A stretch of DNA of 64,000 bases from Apostichopus japonicus (GCF_037975245.1 NC_092581.1:11995303-12059302), one strand, 5' to 3'. Positions 34,439 to 47,490 are shown, numbered from the stretch's first letter. Made by a program: numbers and translations. The notes: a model not told the origin generated them from the sequence alone.

Positions 34439-35445
34439 AATATATACTTAAACAGTACTTAAAAATCTCTGGCAATTAGAGCACACGGTAGTAGTACTAT
34501 AGTACTGATGTACATCCAAGTAGGCACCTTAACAAGTTACTGATGATTAAAAAAAGGCTTCGATACAAAATTGCCCACGATGGCGTTCAAAACAAGCATG
34601 TGATCACGGCCGTTGGAAACATTCAATCTTGCCAGCTCAGCAAAGCGTGGATTACACTTACAGTACTAATCGCCCAAATTTCAAGTTGCTCGCTTCATGA
34701 TCATCAAGTATCAAATGAGGTCACACACTGGCGCGAGATGATCACCGACGAAAAGGAATTAATACCCTCCGCTGCCATGCTACAGTATGCCCCAAAGACA
34801 TTTCAAATTTGTGTCTGACGTTTCATTCTTGGGAGAAACTCGTGAACTGTATATATGTACAGGTCTTACTGTAAGTCTCACTGAACTGACACGTATAGGC
34901 TACAGTATACGTGGCTCATGTATTGGCAACAGTACATGTGGCAAATTGGCATTGTTATCAAAATTTGATAGAAACAATTTTCAGGTTTGTTGTTGTTGAT
35001 GGACCTACTGTACTGTATATGTCTGACAGGGGCACATGTGGTTAAATAGGCTAAATAATGTGTGCTGACAGCATACTGTACTATTATGAAAATTAAAAGC
35101 TGGTTTTACTCGCATCAAGTATTTCACGTACCTTACACAAACAGGTACATGAAACAGTATACGTATCCCAAAATGGTACAGTACTGTGTAATGTAAGGTT
35201 TTGTAACAGCATACTGTACTTTGGAAAGAAATACCGTTTGACCATTTTGTCTCTTTCGTTAATTACATCCTTTGTGGATCTTCTTTCATGCTGAGGTCAG
35301 TCGGTTTCCTTAGGAGTCGTGATTGAATTTGCATTTCAATTGTCCTACAGTTTAATGTATAAACTGTACATCTGTATATGTACTGTATATACACTGTACA
35401 TCTGTACTGTATATACTGTACTATATACTGTACATCTGTACATCA
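31013..35445. other. intergenic, no gene seen
   Basis: AT-rich with many TACTGTA and ACAGTA words, TATGTA runs at 34398-34440, and a TGTACATCTGTATATACTG cluster at 35355-35445. No exon or RNA gene recognised. Confidence 0.5.
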
Positions 35446-35760
35446 CATGGAGTGTTAGCTCAGTGGTTAACGCCGGTGCCTTCCAATCATAAGGTCCCCG
35501 ATTGGAGTCACTCCAAGATTAATGTATGTCGTCCAGTTACAGCTAGTTGTTGACAAATTTTGACAATTCATAATAATGGACGTTAAATATGAATCTAAGA
35601 GACTGACTTCGGTCAGCTTGCGGCTTTGATAAGCCAATGATGGCTTCTTCGCGAGTTCCTGCTTGTAGGTGGATCTTAAAAACATACATGTACATCTTCC
35701 AGTCATTTCTTGGAATATCAAAGTCGTCTAACCCTGACAGAAGGGCATCAAATACCCATC
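35446..35760 (+). mobile_element. tRNA-derived SINE, family B
   Basis: Head with an A box (TTAGCTCAGTGGTTAACGCC) and a degraded B box, followed by the family body (AAGATTAATGTATGTCGTCCAG, GACTGACTTCGGTCAGCTTG, CTTCTTCGCGAGTTCCTGCT). Same order as 56374-56625. Confidence 0.85.
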
Positions 35761-37370
35761 TTAAACTTGTCTCGGCAAACATCATTTGAGAACTGGTTGC
35801 TGGTATGCTGACAAGTACACTGTATGTGTGTGTACAGTAGAATGTTCAAAGAAAGTGCAGGTGACAACAATGCAAGCACTTGTACTGTTTACATTGTACA
35901 GGTGTAAAAAGTAAAAATTCACACTGCATAAAAGCATGGAAGTTCTCCTTCCATGATAGAAGTGCGTTACTTTTGCAACCTATGATGATTGTTTTGAAAA
36001 TTGGTCAACTTTTATAATGACACTATACAGGTATTATGTAACACATTTAGAGTAGCGCAAGTCCGCCTGAAAAAGGTTAACAGTTGGGAAAATGTCCTAA
36101 AGTGACCTACCGTAGTGGTTTGTTTTGGCCAGATTTTGAGTCATCGTCAATAGTTTTTATGCTTGGATGTTGAAGATGACAAAAAAAAGTAATGACAATC
36201 TAAAACTCTAGAAGATTAAAGGTGATTTAAGGCATCTTAGAAAGTCCTGAGTTAAACAGGAAGATTCTGCAACAAGAGCTGGCAGATGGGGTTTAGGAGA
36301 GCACTATGCTAACTTTTGAGCTATTCTAGCTCAAAATCTAAACAGTCATGGTGGCAAATGTTGAATGTGCCATGATAGCTGATGTCATCAGCTATCATTT
36401 GGGTGGGCAGGACATGTCTTCTATCATGTCTTCTATCTATGCTCTAGCGGCCTTAGAAAGTGACGAGTTTAGTGTGTAAGTCAATGGGAGAAATTAACTG
36501 TGGTACGAGACCTATACATGTAGGTGATGCTTATATGATAATTAAGTCTATGATGCAGTGCAGGAGAAGAGATGAAGGGATACTTTGGGGAGCGGATACA
36601 GTTATCAATAGAACTGTGTGTACACTAATGGTAGAATATGGTAGCAGAGGTCTATGTACTGATAGGAATGTAGACAGTTAAACTGGTCACCTCGCAGGCT
36701 GTTCAAATTAAACACTTATATTAAAATTTTGATTCATTACTTGTGTATCCTTACATGTATATGTTTTCGTCATAGATTTTGGATTTACCGCGTTCATTAT
36801 TTAACGATTTAATGACACGTATCAGGAGGAGGACTATTTTTCCAAATTATGATTTATAGAACTGAATGCACATGCATGATAACTACTATGCAAAATACAC
36901 AATTGAACTGGTCACATGAAATCAGACTTGCTATAGTACATTCAAGTTAACAGTGCTCAGTTATGAATTGAGAGGGAATTGATGTCAATGCGGAACCCCT
37001 TCATGGGAAGTAGTAACCTCCACTTTGGAAACAATATCAGTCAACAGTTAGTTGAAACAAAGTAGTGATGTATCATGTCATACGGCACATACCACGTGAG
37101 GAAAGGGGTGTATACCAACCATATCACTTTAAGTGAGCTCAGCAGAAGGCTGGCAATACACCCTATTGATACAGAAATAAACAATGGTGTCGTCTGCAAA
37201 TACTTTAAACAATTTATATTGTGGAACTACTAAAATTTAACAAAAATTATATTGTTTCATCACTTCATGATCTCTCATGAGCAAAAAGGAAAAGTTTAAT
37301 CCCACAAAAGAAGCTAACAAAACTTCATATGGAAAAGTCAAAGTAAGAGTACACAAAAGACTGCTAAGTT
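35761..37370. other. intergenic, no gene seen
   Basis: AT-rich unique-looking sequence with no exon or repeat that I can name. Confidence 0.5.
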
Positions 37371-37376
37371 AATATA

Positions 37377-37550
37377 CTGTGTAAAAGTAATTGGCCTGAC
37401 GTTTTGATACTAGCAGGATCTTCTTCAGAGGCTTAATTTTTATATTTTTTTATATTTATTTATTTAATTTATTTATTATTACTTTATTTTTTAGCCTCTG
37501 AAGAAGATCCTGCTAGGATCGAAATGTCAGGCCAACTTACTTTTACACAT
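37377..37550. mobile_element. foldback pair of the GATCCTGCTAGGATC element
   Basis: Left arm (about 37377-37434) reads GTGTAAAAGTAATTGGCCTG, ACGTTTTGATACTAGCAGGA, TCTTCTTCAGAGGCT. Right arm (37493-37548) is its near-perfect reverse complement. About 58 bases of A/T separate them. Related single copies lie at 39030, 41487, 54820 and 58444. Confidence 0.85.
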
Positions 37551-39015
37551 TCTCTTGCACAGGCTCTCTAGTGGACTAAAGCAGTTTGCTAATAGTTTTA
37601 TTTTATTTTTATTTTCAGTTTATATATACTAGCACACTGTACTGTACACTGTACATACATAGATACAGTAATCTCAGAATCAACTGTCAATAATTTAATG
37701 ACTGCAAAATCCTCCATTTACTGTCACAATTTCCTCACCCGGACACCTTTTGGTTTCTCGAAAGGGAAGACTATGGAGTAACTTTTACCAACCGGGCAAT
37801 ATTGTGAGGGGAACCACGAATTGCAAAGCTGGCAATGACTATAACGCGGATCGCAAAGTCGGTAATGACTATTACCCTACGGTTAGCTTCGTCCAACATG
37901 GCAACATACAGAAACGCCGTACTTAAAGCCGAAAAAGACTTTGCTGGTACAAATCCTTTGGCCAGCCACGGCAGACCATCATTTCTCAAATAGGTTGCTA
38001 AATAACCAAATTTGTAGGATCTGCACTGTGTGTCAAAGTTAACAATAAACAAAGCAGGTACAGTAGAATAAATTATCAAAGGACATGTTACAAACGTTGT
38101 ACATGGTATCACTAAATTCATAACTTTTGATAAAATTATGTAGTTTAACATGTCTTTATATGTCTTTAAAATTTGTTGTGTTTGATGCAGAAATTGGTAA
38201 ACCCCTATACAACATTCCTTCAGGAACCGCCCTCCTTTTTTTGGCGGGGGGGAGGGGGATTGGGAAAACATTCCTGTGGCTCTACGTCACCCATTGGAGA
38301 GCAAATCAGAAATGTTCAAAACCTTTTAACTGCTTAAATTCTGTTTTATGCCAAAACACTTTATCACTTGAAATAAATGCAGTATGAATACTTCCCTAGT
38401 ACAGACAATTATGCATACAGATATTTTACAGTCAACTGTATATAAAGTACTGCAGCTTCCACTGTTACTTCTGATGTACTGTACCACTAATGTACTGTAC
38501 TTCATAACGAGGAAGTCCTTTCAAAGACCAGGGCAAGGCTCTGTCAATTGAAGAATTCCTCTGCAATAATTATTTTAATCGATCGAAGGGTGTTATTCAA
38601 ACAAATGTATAGCCCAGCTCACTTCATAATGTCCTTTGTTAACAAGGAAACATTTACCAGAGTGCATAAGCTGTTACCACTTAAATTGCATATATATTAT
38701 TAGGGAGGATTATGACTTGTCAGTATTTTATAAATAACTGTCAACTCCCCCTGCTTTAGTTACAGTATATATATTTAAATATGAACTTTGCCCAATGATC
38801 CAGCACACACACCTTCAATTGTATTAAATTCTTCTGGAATGCTAACAACATAGACTAAAGCATATTCTTCAAACCAAATTGTTGACCTGAGATAGAAAAC
38901 TAGGTGTTAAATTATCCAGTCTGTGCTAAACACCATTTCCCCATGGATCAACAAGTGCCAAGTTTTAATTTTTTTTCATGGCTGTGGAGTGGTTGTTTTT
39001 CGTACCGCTGTTGTT
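37551..39015. other. intergenic, no supported gene
   Basis: AT-rich. It contains the doubtful open frame at 37771-38271 and a G-tract at 38240-38260, and nothing else that can be named. Confidence 0.5.
37771..38271 (-). CDS. hypothetical open frame, 166 residues
   Basis: The longest open frame of the intergenic region. It contains a short internal duplication (VIVITDFAIR and VIVIASFAIR). No known domain is visible, and no other exon can be attached to it. It may be chance or repeat sequence. Confidence 0.12.
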   Translation of the reverse strand: MFSQSPSPPPKKGGRFLKECCIGVYQFLHQTQQILKTYKDMLNYIILSKVMNLVIPCTTFVTCPLIIYSTVPALFIVNFDTQCRSYKFGYLATYLRNDGLPWLAKGFVPAKSFSALSTAFLYVAMLDEANRRVIVITDFAIRVIVIASFAIRGSPHNIARLVKVTP

Positions 39016-39029
39016 ATGTTTTAATATTG

Positions 39030-39161
39030 CGTAAAAGTAAGTTGGCCTGACTTAGCAGGATCTTCTTCAGAGGCTAAATGACAAGTAACAGTAACAGAAG
39101 GGACAAAAACACACAGAATACAGACAAGTTAATGAACAAGTTGGTGAACACAAAGAAATGG
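39030..39161. mobile_element. short element with 14-bp target duplication
   Basis: Starts CGTAAAAGTAAGTTGGCCTG and AGCAGGATCTTCTTCAGAGG (minus-strand form of the family motif). It is flanked by a perfect direct repeat ATGTTTTAATATTG at 39016-39029 and 39162-39175. The long duplication points to retrotransposition (Penelope-like or LINE) rather than a DNA transposon. Confidence 0.8.
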
Positions 39162-39212
39162 ATGTTTTAATATTGTACACTCGGTTGCTAACTCTCCGTC
39201 CACATATACTCA

Positions 39213-39467
39213 GTGCAGCTATATACATATGTAGTTTGTAGAGTTTACCTTCCCATTGAATTAAGAAAACCAGACCACAGGGGCAAATTTTTAACAGGTC
39301 GTAGGATCGTCCAACACTACCAAATTTTTTATTCGGACAACCAAAGTCAGCTTTGGAGGTTGTCCGGTGGTCGACTAGTGGGTTACATCAACTGTTCAGT
39401 TTGCAATGGAACCTCCCAAAGAGGTAGAATGGTAAACTGGCATCATGATCAATTACTTTCGAGATAA
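39213..39467 (+). CDS. orphan open frame, weakly lectin-like
   Basis: 84 residues including GKFLTGRRIVQHYQIFYSDN, QSQLWRLSGGRLVGY and NCSVCNG. The SQLW...GRLV pattern recalls a beta-trefoil (ricin-type) repeat, but only one repeat is present, and I see no adjacent exons. Function not assigned. Confidence 0.15.
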   Translation: MQLYTYVVCRVYLPIELRKPDHRGKFLTGRRIVQHYQIFYSDNQSQLWRLSGGRLVGYINCSVCNGTSQRGRMVNWHHDQLLSR

Positions 39468-42400
39468 ACTGAAATAAAACAGAAAAAAAGGCCTCTGATC
39501 CACCTGAAGTGGCGTTTTACTGACCAAAAGCTGGTTTACTCACCATACCTCCTGTACACATCTCTCTTATAGTACATTGTACATATTGGTGGCTCTTTGT
39601 ATATTTTGCTACATTTCTTGGGACAACCAAAGGGTTAAAGACCTGGTTTTCAGTGGGACACCCAGAAAATACTCTTAATTTGCCTAGAGACCACAACTGT
39701 ATATGTCTAGTATACGATTTTGCCGCTTGTACCAGAGTATCGATAGATACTCTGGTACTGTATTGTGGGTGGTGGGGGTGGGGTGGATGCGTTAAATACG
39801 CATTGGGTTGGTGTGTGGATGGATTAAAGTGTTACTGTTTTCTTTTATTGTTCTCTCTATTTACTTTAATAATGGGAGCGCTCTACTAGATAAGCCCTCT
39901 GGATTTTTTGGAGTGCTTCCTTTCACATTTTCCCCTGTTGTTGATATGTTTTGTATTTATATTGTGAAGAAACAAATAAATGAAATCAAATGAAAATGAA
40001 ATGGCTGATTTCTGCATACAGTAAAGTGATATGGACAATGAAGACAATGGTCAAACTGGACTACCATTCATCTCTCTTGAAACAGGTGTGCCACTGAGGC
40101 CGGAGGCCTGCGTCCATTGCAATGCCAGGTTGTTGATGTGTACAGTTCAACTTCTAAAGCAGTCTATGTACTCTTGGTCACTCGAAGTACCAGTTTGGTC
40201 TGACGCATCAAATATGCCACAAATTCATGGCAAAAGGAAACGGCAAAACACAGGATACAATACGTTAGTGTTAGTACTGTTCTTATGAAGGAAGGAAGGA
40301 ATAAAATAGGACTGTACTGTAGCTAGTAAGTAAATATTAACGCTTGCAATATAAAGGCAAAAGGTTACAACTAATCCTTAATTTCTTTCCTTGTTTCATC
40401 ATCTGTAAAATAATTTCCCAGCCATTTTTGTCGTCAATGAGTTTTGCTCTAATCTGATCTTATGTTTTACCATTTTGTAAAACTATTCTCTTGATTTAAA
40501 AAAAAATGAAATAACATAACATATATAGCTCCCTCCACCTTTAATATCTTGCCTTGTACACTGACTGGACAGCGTAACTTTAACATCCAAACATTGTTTT
40601 CATAACATAATTCCATTCCAAGTTCAACTTCCACAGTTTGCAGATTGAGATTGCAGATGGTTATTTCACTCAAATGAGAAGTAAACGACCTCAAAGGAGG
40701 AAGAAGGCCAGGATATTAATGACATTATGACTTCCTAGTGAATTTTAAACTTTAAAGGCAGTTGATGTTGATATTTAAAGACAGTTGACCAAACAATTCC
40801 CTCTAGAGCCAATACACAGAGATAGTTAAAAGTGACTTGCTGAGCACTCCACGAAAAATTAGAGTTCTGTCATGTTCCCTTGACTGCACCATGAGGCCTT
40901 ACTATGGGACCCACATACAGTACTTTGATTTGTCGATTCTAGTAACAGGCCGTCACAGTTGACATCAACCTGAATGTAACTAGAAAGCTGTGACGCCAAA
41001 CATTATGGACAGCAGCCCGGAGTGTGTGTGCTTAAGACGAAGAGTTATCGAGATGTTGCAGTTATAAGTCGACTTGCAGTCTGCAGCCGGCGAGGGCTCA
41101 CAAATAAAATTGCACGTTTTTCCTACACGATTCCGGCCATTCCAATTTGCAGGGGCCAGTGCAAGACTGACGTTAAATTCTTTGCAACTATCGGAAAATA
41201 GGTCACACTGGTTCTGAATTCGACCGTCGAGATGAGTCGGGGCGCATTCAATAGGCTGGCTTGACCTGAGTACTACTGATTTGATAAAAATTCGCCTCAA
41301 TGTTTAAGAGCAGCTTGGCTAAGAGTCAGAATCAACCGGAAATGACTTTTGACAACCTTCAACAATTTTAGAGTGCTAACAGTTTTGAGCAAAAAGGAAT
41401 CAAACCTGTACGGAGGGTCAAAAAAGGTTAATGCCATAAATATCAGTGGGCACACTCACTGGTTATCATATTTTACGTATATTACTGTACTTAGAGGGAC
41501 TGACATCTCGTTCCTGGCAAGATCTTCTTAAGTGACAGAGGTTTTAATCTGCCTCCGAAGAAGTTCCTGCATGCATCCAGAAACAAGAGGCCCTCTGTCT
41601 TTACATCTACTTTTACCTGTATCGTAACTACATACTGACACCTGTTGGGCATTCTGCAGAGTATCGGAAGTTGAAATGGTTTTCCTTTCTTTTTAAGATC
41701 ATAAGTACTGTATTATAGTTTATTTATCTTGCATTAGGTTATTGAGTATTCTTTAACTGAACAGAACTCAACAGTGTGAATTATGTCTTATATGCAAAAG
41801 AGTCGATGATTCATTTCCGACAGATGCCAAGGGACCGACAATGACCTTTAAAAAAATAGTTTAGAAAAACAGACCTTGATAGCTTGTACGAAGTTCTTTG
41901 GTTTACAAACAAAGATGGTACCTACTGTATTCTTTATTTTTGGATAAAATTCAATTTGAATTTTCTTTCTTCTTTGCAAAAGGCTGAAAATTTGAGACTT
42001 GGAAAGATGTTCTACATTGAGTCATGTTTCCTATCTCTCTTTTCCTATGTCTCTTTAACATAGTATCATCTTCCAAAGAAAACTGACGATCCTGACAGTA
42101 TTAAAGCCACAGGGCTGCACACAGCCAGACTGCACACATAAACACACTGTAAGCTGCTGCTCCCAGGGTATGAGAGAGAGTTGTCCAGGGATCTTAGGAG
42201 AATGTCCACACAACCAAATTTATTCCTCCAACAAAACTGCTTCTTGAGGTTTTATGAGGAACAACTACAAGTTATTATACCTCTCTGCTTTCCTTTCCCA
42301 ACTTTGTTATTTGGATTATGTCAATAAGAGGAAGTTCAGGTTGTTTTAGCAACAACCAACAAACTTCCTTCCACATCTGTCTATGAACTATTCACAGTGT

Positions 42401-45400
42401 CTCATTCCTACACATACCTGGAAGTATGTAACGACAGCTAACGACTGTACAAGTACGTGATATATTGTAAAATGCTATTCAGATCACACTTTCTTGTATT
42501 GTGGGTGTAACATATGATTAAACACATAGCTTTCCTGAGTTGCACTGTAATAACTTTCATAATTTATATTACAAAAGGACAAAGACCATACAGTTTTCAC
42601 TTTTGCTACATGATTGAAAACAGTAACACTAGGAAAACAAGTCAACCATTGCGAAGTTTCCATTTGTTAAGCCTCGGCACTGTCCTTAAAGGGAATGTCA
42701 TGTTGCAAAATGTTAGGACTGAAGTTTTTCATAGGCCGAAAGGCAACTTTCAAAAGTAGTTTTGGTTTGCAAACATAAGGACTGTAAAATTCTTGTGTTG
42801 TTTCATAAAGTTAGTGTGTCTAGGAACATTGCAATTTTATTTACTTAACTGGGAGCTTGTAATTTTCTTTACGATTCATATGATTTGTTTTGTCAAATGA
42901 GGGAGTGACACCGTTTCATATGAAAGAAAATAGGGAAGTCACTTTAAAATAACTGACTGGGGAAATTGCCCTCAAATTTTGAAATAACAAAAAACTATTT
43001 GGCAAGAATTCCATTTCCACATATGAAATGGAAAACCTAACCAAAATGAAAAGGATCTTATGAGTTATGAGGATATTAGAAGAAAATGCCCCATCTAATA
43101 ATATACTGTAGCAATGTAAAATCACTTAATTTGTTGTTCTTTTTTCTTCCATAGAACTCAATTCTCTATCCCACAACTTTCCTTTCTTTGGCAGAGCATA
43201 AATTGGTTTTGCAAAATATAACTATATAGTACTTTAAACTTTAAAAGTACTTTCAAATTTATGAGGACTCTATGAGCAAAACTAACTTGCCTCTAGTTGG
43301 ATACTTTATGTTTGTCCGATGCAAATTTATGTTAAAGGTCAGCCAGAGGTCGGATCCCACTTTAAAAAGTTCTCAGAAAAATGCAGCAAGAGGGGGTAAA
43401 AAAGGAGCAAAGTTGACAAATTGTGACACAAACCGATGCAAAGAATTTCAACACGATACGAGGTCCTATATATTTATATAGCTTTACAAGGTATATTAAG
43501 CATTTAGTGACTAGTAGAATTATAGAAACACTGGCCAATCAGAAAGATATTTCTGGCTTCTGGCCATGTTGGCTCACAGTGTGCAAGTGTGATGTTATGA
43601 TATGCAGACAAAACAACACAACAACATATATACTGTAGGTGCAATGATGTGAATATAACAAAGACACAGAAACAATTAAGACTGTCAAAATTTGATCATT
43701 AAATGGGGATTATCCAGGAAATAATTTCTGGTTCAAAGTTTGTTTGCTTTGACGGCCCATAAAATTTGTCTGATGTAAATACTTTGGTTACTCTGTACAA
43801 TAACGGCTACACATTCTGTGCACTTGACTCGCTAAAATTTGCCCATTTTGTAATGTGATAACATTTTCCATGTTATCCCCGGAAAGCAGAAACATCCAGG
43901 CCTGTACTAGACTATTCAATGTACACATACAGTACAGTACATAGTCTTCCCTACTGTACATACAGTAATGCCTTCACGTTTCACAGAGCTATTCTGACTT
44001 TTGTTTAGTAGCCATATACAGAAAACTTTTCTTTAAAAGAAAAAACATGCTATTATTACATTCATAGTCAATGAAAAAGAAAGTTGCTCCCTAGATATTA
44101 CCATTACCAAGTTCCAATAATTCTTGCTGTTGGGCAGTGATTTTTTCTCTTTGATGTTGCAGAATTTACATTCTTGGCTAAAACTTTGCATCCCAGGATG
44201 CAAGATCTGGCATTTGTAAATTGTTAGAAAGATTGACATGACATCAGTCTGAACATATGACACAGGCTAGGTTAAATAACATAACCAGTTAGTCTTAGAA
44301 TATGATGTTACTTGTTAGTCTTAGAATATAGATGGTACTTGGTAGCCTAACGACACGGCCTAGGCTAGTTAACTGAGTAATTTATGCTAGGTCAGGCCTA
44401 CTGTAAGTGTAGACCTACATATCGCTCGTCATATCAAGCCCAACTGTATGCATGCATTGGGCTTACCATGTTACTAATACTATGTCAGGATGATGACCAT
44501 AATGATTTTCTGTTATTTAGGTCCTATGCTAGGCAGTTTTGGCTTTGCTACTATCATTGTGCTATCCTCCCTGAAACTGTTCTGTACTAACCTAGCCTTA
44601 GGGCCTAGGCCTAGTTAGCTTTGGGAATGATATCTGCCTAGTAATACTATGTGTATGTGTAATGCTAGTACTGGTAGTAGTACACCATTCATTAGTTATC
44701 TCTGTACAGACTTGTGGTCAGCACCATCCTATTCCTAGGAGCCTATACGCGAATTACAGTAGCCTATGTTGTTACTTGTTATATAGTAAACCTAATTTGT
44801 AGGCTAGCAAGTTTATTGTGAAACGCAACATAACTTACAATCAACACAGTACAGAGAGCATATCCATCACTTCTTAAAAGAAACTTAGGTAAGATCTAAA
44901 CTGCAAACACGGGTTAAACGGGAAAGTACAAAGATTACAAACGGTTGAGACATATACAAGTTTTCGAATGAACTTACATGAGCAGGGACTGAAATGTTAA
45001 TCCATTTGTGGTAAATAAATCCTTGTAAGATGTATCTCTAGGTTGCCTGATTTTCAATGGTCACACGGAAGTTGACTAGTAAAAACAATATGGCGAAATT
45101 GGGTGTTAAAGCGATGGCGCTGTGTATTATTCGCAGAACAATGTTAGAAAGAGCCCATGCATGCACGCATTGGAAAATGTAATTGAAAACTTTATCGTGA
45201 AGCCACGTACCGGACAGGCCTTCTCGACAAGGTTTACTTTTCGGATAAACTGAACCCGCAAGATCCACTCGGTAAATCACCTATGCGTATTAAAGGGAAA
45301 TACAGAATAATGGCGTTTTGAAAAGAACATTTTCGTGTTAAAACATTCCATAGCTGTTCATAACATTTGTATGCATATGATTATGCATGCTGGCTATTTT

Positions 45401-45571
45401 TGAAAACTTTAGTAGTGGTCAAAATGATTCCTCCAGTTGCCATGAAAGGGCAAATTAGAAGTTTACTATAACCTGAAATCACATCTCCCACACCTCCCCC
45501 CCTCTCCAAAGACAAAAAACAAAAACGAAACCAAGTTGTGTGTGGCAGTGGGTAGTCCTACTGACGCAGCA
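39468..45571. other. intergenic, no supported gene
   Basis: Mostly AT-rich unique sequence. A perfect 13-bp hairpin lies at 39728-39757, a copy of the GATCCT element near 41487-41570, and a direct repeat TTAGTCTTAGAATAT at 44291 and 44317. Cysteine-rich open frame 41300-40980 (minus) is doubtful. Confidence 0.5.
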
Positions 45572-45785
45572 TTAAAGGGAGTGAAGACTCGTGCACAAAG
45601 AAACGTCTGATGACGGTAATCTGACCTAGTTTCGAATGAGGTGTAACAGAAGTGTAAGACACCACCATCCATCCCTGAAAATACACACAAAGCTTGCAAT
45701 CGTCGGTAATTAGACAATAGTGTACAGTCAATACATGCAGTAACGGTCAATACCCACAACACAGTGTATATAGCTGTGATGGACA
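45572..45785. mobile_element. TTAA MITE, copy 1 (truncated)
   Basis: TTAAAGGGAGTGAAGACTCG then CACAAAGAAACGTCTGATGA and further blocks colinear with 56837-57010. The right inverted end is missing. Confidence 0.75.
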
Positions 45786-46581
45786 TCTCAGCAGGGAGTT
45801 GGAAGAAAGAAAATGCTTACAGTTTTGCCAAAATTTAGACAAGTAAATGACTAGTGTGATGGGGCTACTTTGAGGATGGCAGTAAAACACTAATTGTAAG
45901 TTGGAGCATGAGTGACCATTGATTTTTTAGCATATTCGGGAAATACCTATGACCAGCAAGTGTTTTGCACACATGTGAACCTGACCTGGTATATGACCTT
46001 CACAGAAACATGATGGATATTCCTTTGCTTCATTATTTTATTCTACTCATGGCTTGTGGGGGTGGGTTGTGTGTGTGGGGGGGGGGGGGGTGGGGGAGTT
46101 AGTCAGGAGTTGAGGTAAGGTGTTTGAAAACAGGTACTATTGAAGTTGAAGTGGAGGAGTGGGAATATGTACTTTCTGCACCCCTCTCCAGCTCCCCTGT
46201 GGGGGGGGAGGGGTTTGCAAAATGAAAGCAGAATAAAGAATTCAGACATTATTTTCTGTGGAGTTTCTTTATGGGAATGTTTATTACTTGTTCATACCTG
46301 GAACACAAAGCCTTCACAGTCACTAACAAATACATATGCCATGCAACTTAACTCATGAATAATCATAATAGGACTTGATATAAGTCTTGAATATTCAGAT
46401 ATCTCTAATAATGAACAAATTACCAATTTTATCATTTTAATGTATAATATTTCATGCATTTATACAGCAATGAAAATGTGTGAAATAGCTGATTATGAAC
46501 AGTTTCGGCATGAAAATCAAATATTGGTTTTTATACAAATCAACCATTGAAATGAATTAGTACTAATCATCTTGCACCCAG
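45786..46581. other. intergenic, no gene seen
   Basis: AT-rich with a G-run at 46076-46096 and a G-tract at about 46200-46211. No exon seen. Confidence 0.5.
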
Positions 46582-46680
46582 TTGGGACAATTTTGGTTTT
46601 GCCATTTGGTACTTTCTGTACTCATACTGACAGCATCAGCTGTATGATGATCATGTTTCTATATCAGAAAAAAAGTTAGG

Positions 46681-47490
46681 TACTGTTCATACTGTCAGTC
46701 TGAGTGCTTTGAAGCATGATACAACAGGACAGTATAGAGTGCTATTAAGCATTGGAATCAGATAAAGGTAAGGTACTGTTAATACTGTCAGTCTGGGTGC
46801 CTTGAAGCATGATATGACAGGACAGCATAGAGTGCTATTAGCACTAAAATCAGGTAAAGGTAAGGTACTGTTAATACTGTCAGTACAAGTGCTTTGAAGC
46901 ATGATACGACAGGACAGTATAGAGTGCTATTAGCACTAGAATCAGATAAAGGTAAGGTACTGTTAATACTGTCAGTCTGAGTGCCTTGAAGCATGATATG
47001 ACAGGACAGCATAGAGTGCTATTAAGCATTGGAAACAGGTAAAGAAAAGGTACTGTTCATACTGTCAGTCTGAGTGCTTTGAAGCATGGTATGACAGAAC
47101 AGCATAGAGTGCTATTAAGCATTGGAATCAGGTAAAGGAAAGGTACTGTTCATACTGTCAGTCTGAGTGCTTTGAAGCATGATACAACAGGACAGTATAG
47201 AGTGATATTAGCCCTAGAATCAGATAAAGGTTAGGTACTGTTAATACTGTCAGTACAAGTGCTTTGAAGCACGATATGACAGGACAGTATAGAGTGCTAT
47301 TAAGCATTAGAATCAGATAAAGGTTAGGTACTGTTCATACTGTCAGTACAAGTGCTTTGAAGCATGGTATGACAGGACAGTATAGAGTGCTACTAGCACT
47401 ACAAACAAATAAAGGTTCGCTACTGTTCATACTGTCAGTACAAGTGCTTTGAAGTACGATATGGCAGGACAGTATAGAGTGGTGTTAGCC
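46681..47490. repeat. satellite array, nine units of 92-93 bp
   Basis: TACTGTT(C/A)ATACTGTCAG starts at 46681, 46774, 46866, 46958, 47051, 47144, 47236, 47329 and 47421. Each unit has GTGC.TTGAAGCATGATA, ACAGGACAG.ATAGAGTG.TATTA and ATCAG.TAAAGG. The array is bracketed by inverted TTGGGACAATTTT (46582-46594) and AAAATTGTCCCAA (47495-47507). Confidence 0.93.

Noticed and set aside
45038-45280. Possible first exon of an unknown gene (CpG-richer patch, either strand)
   Set aside because: The plus-strand ATG frame is only about 30 codons without a convincing donor, and the minus frame matches nothing.
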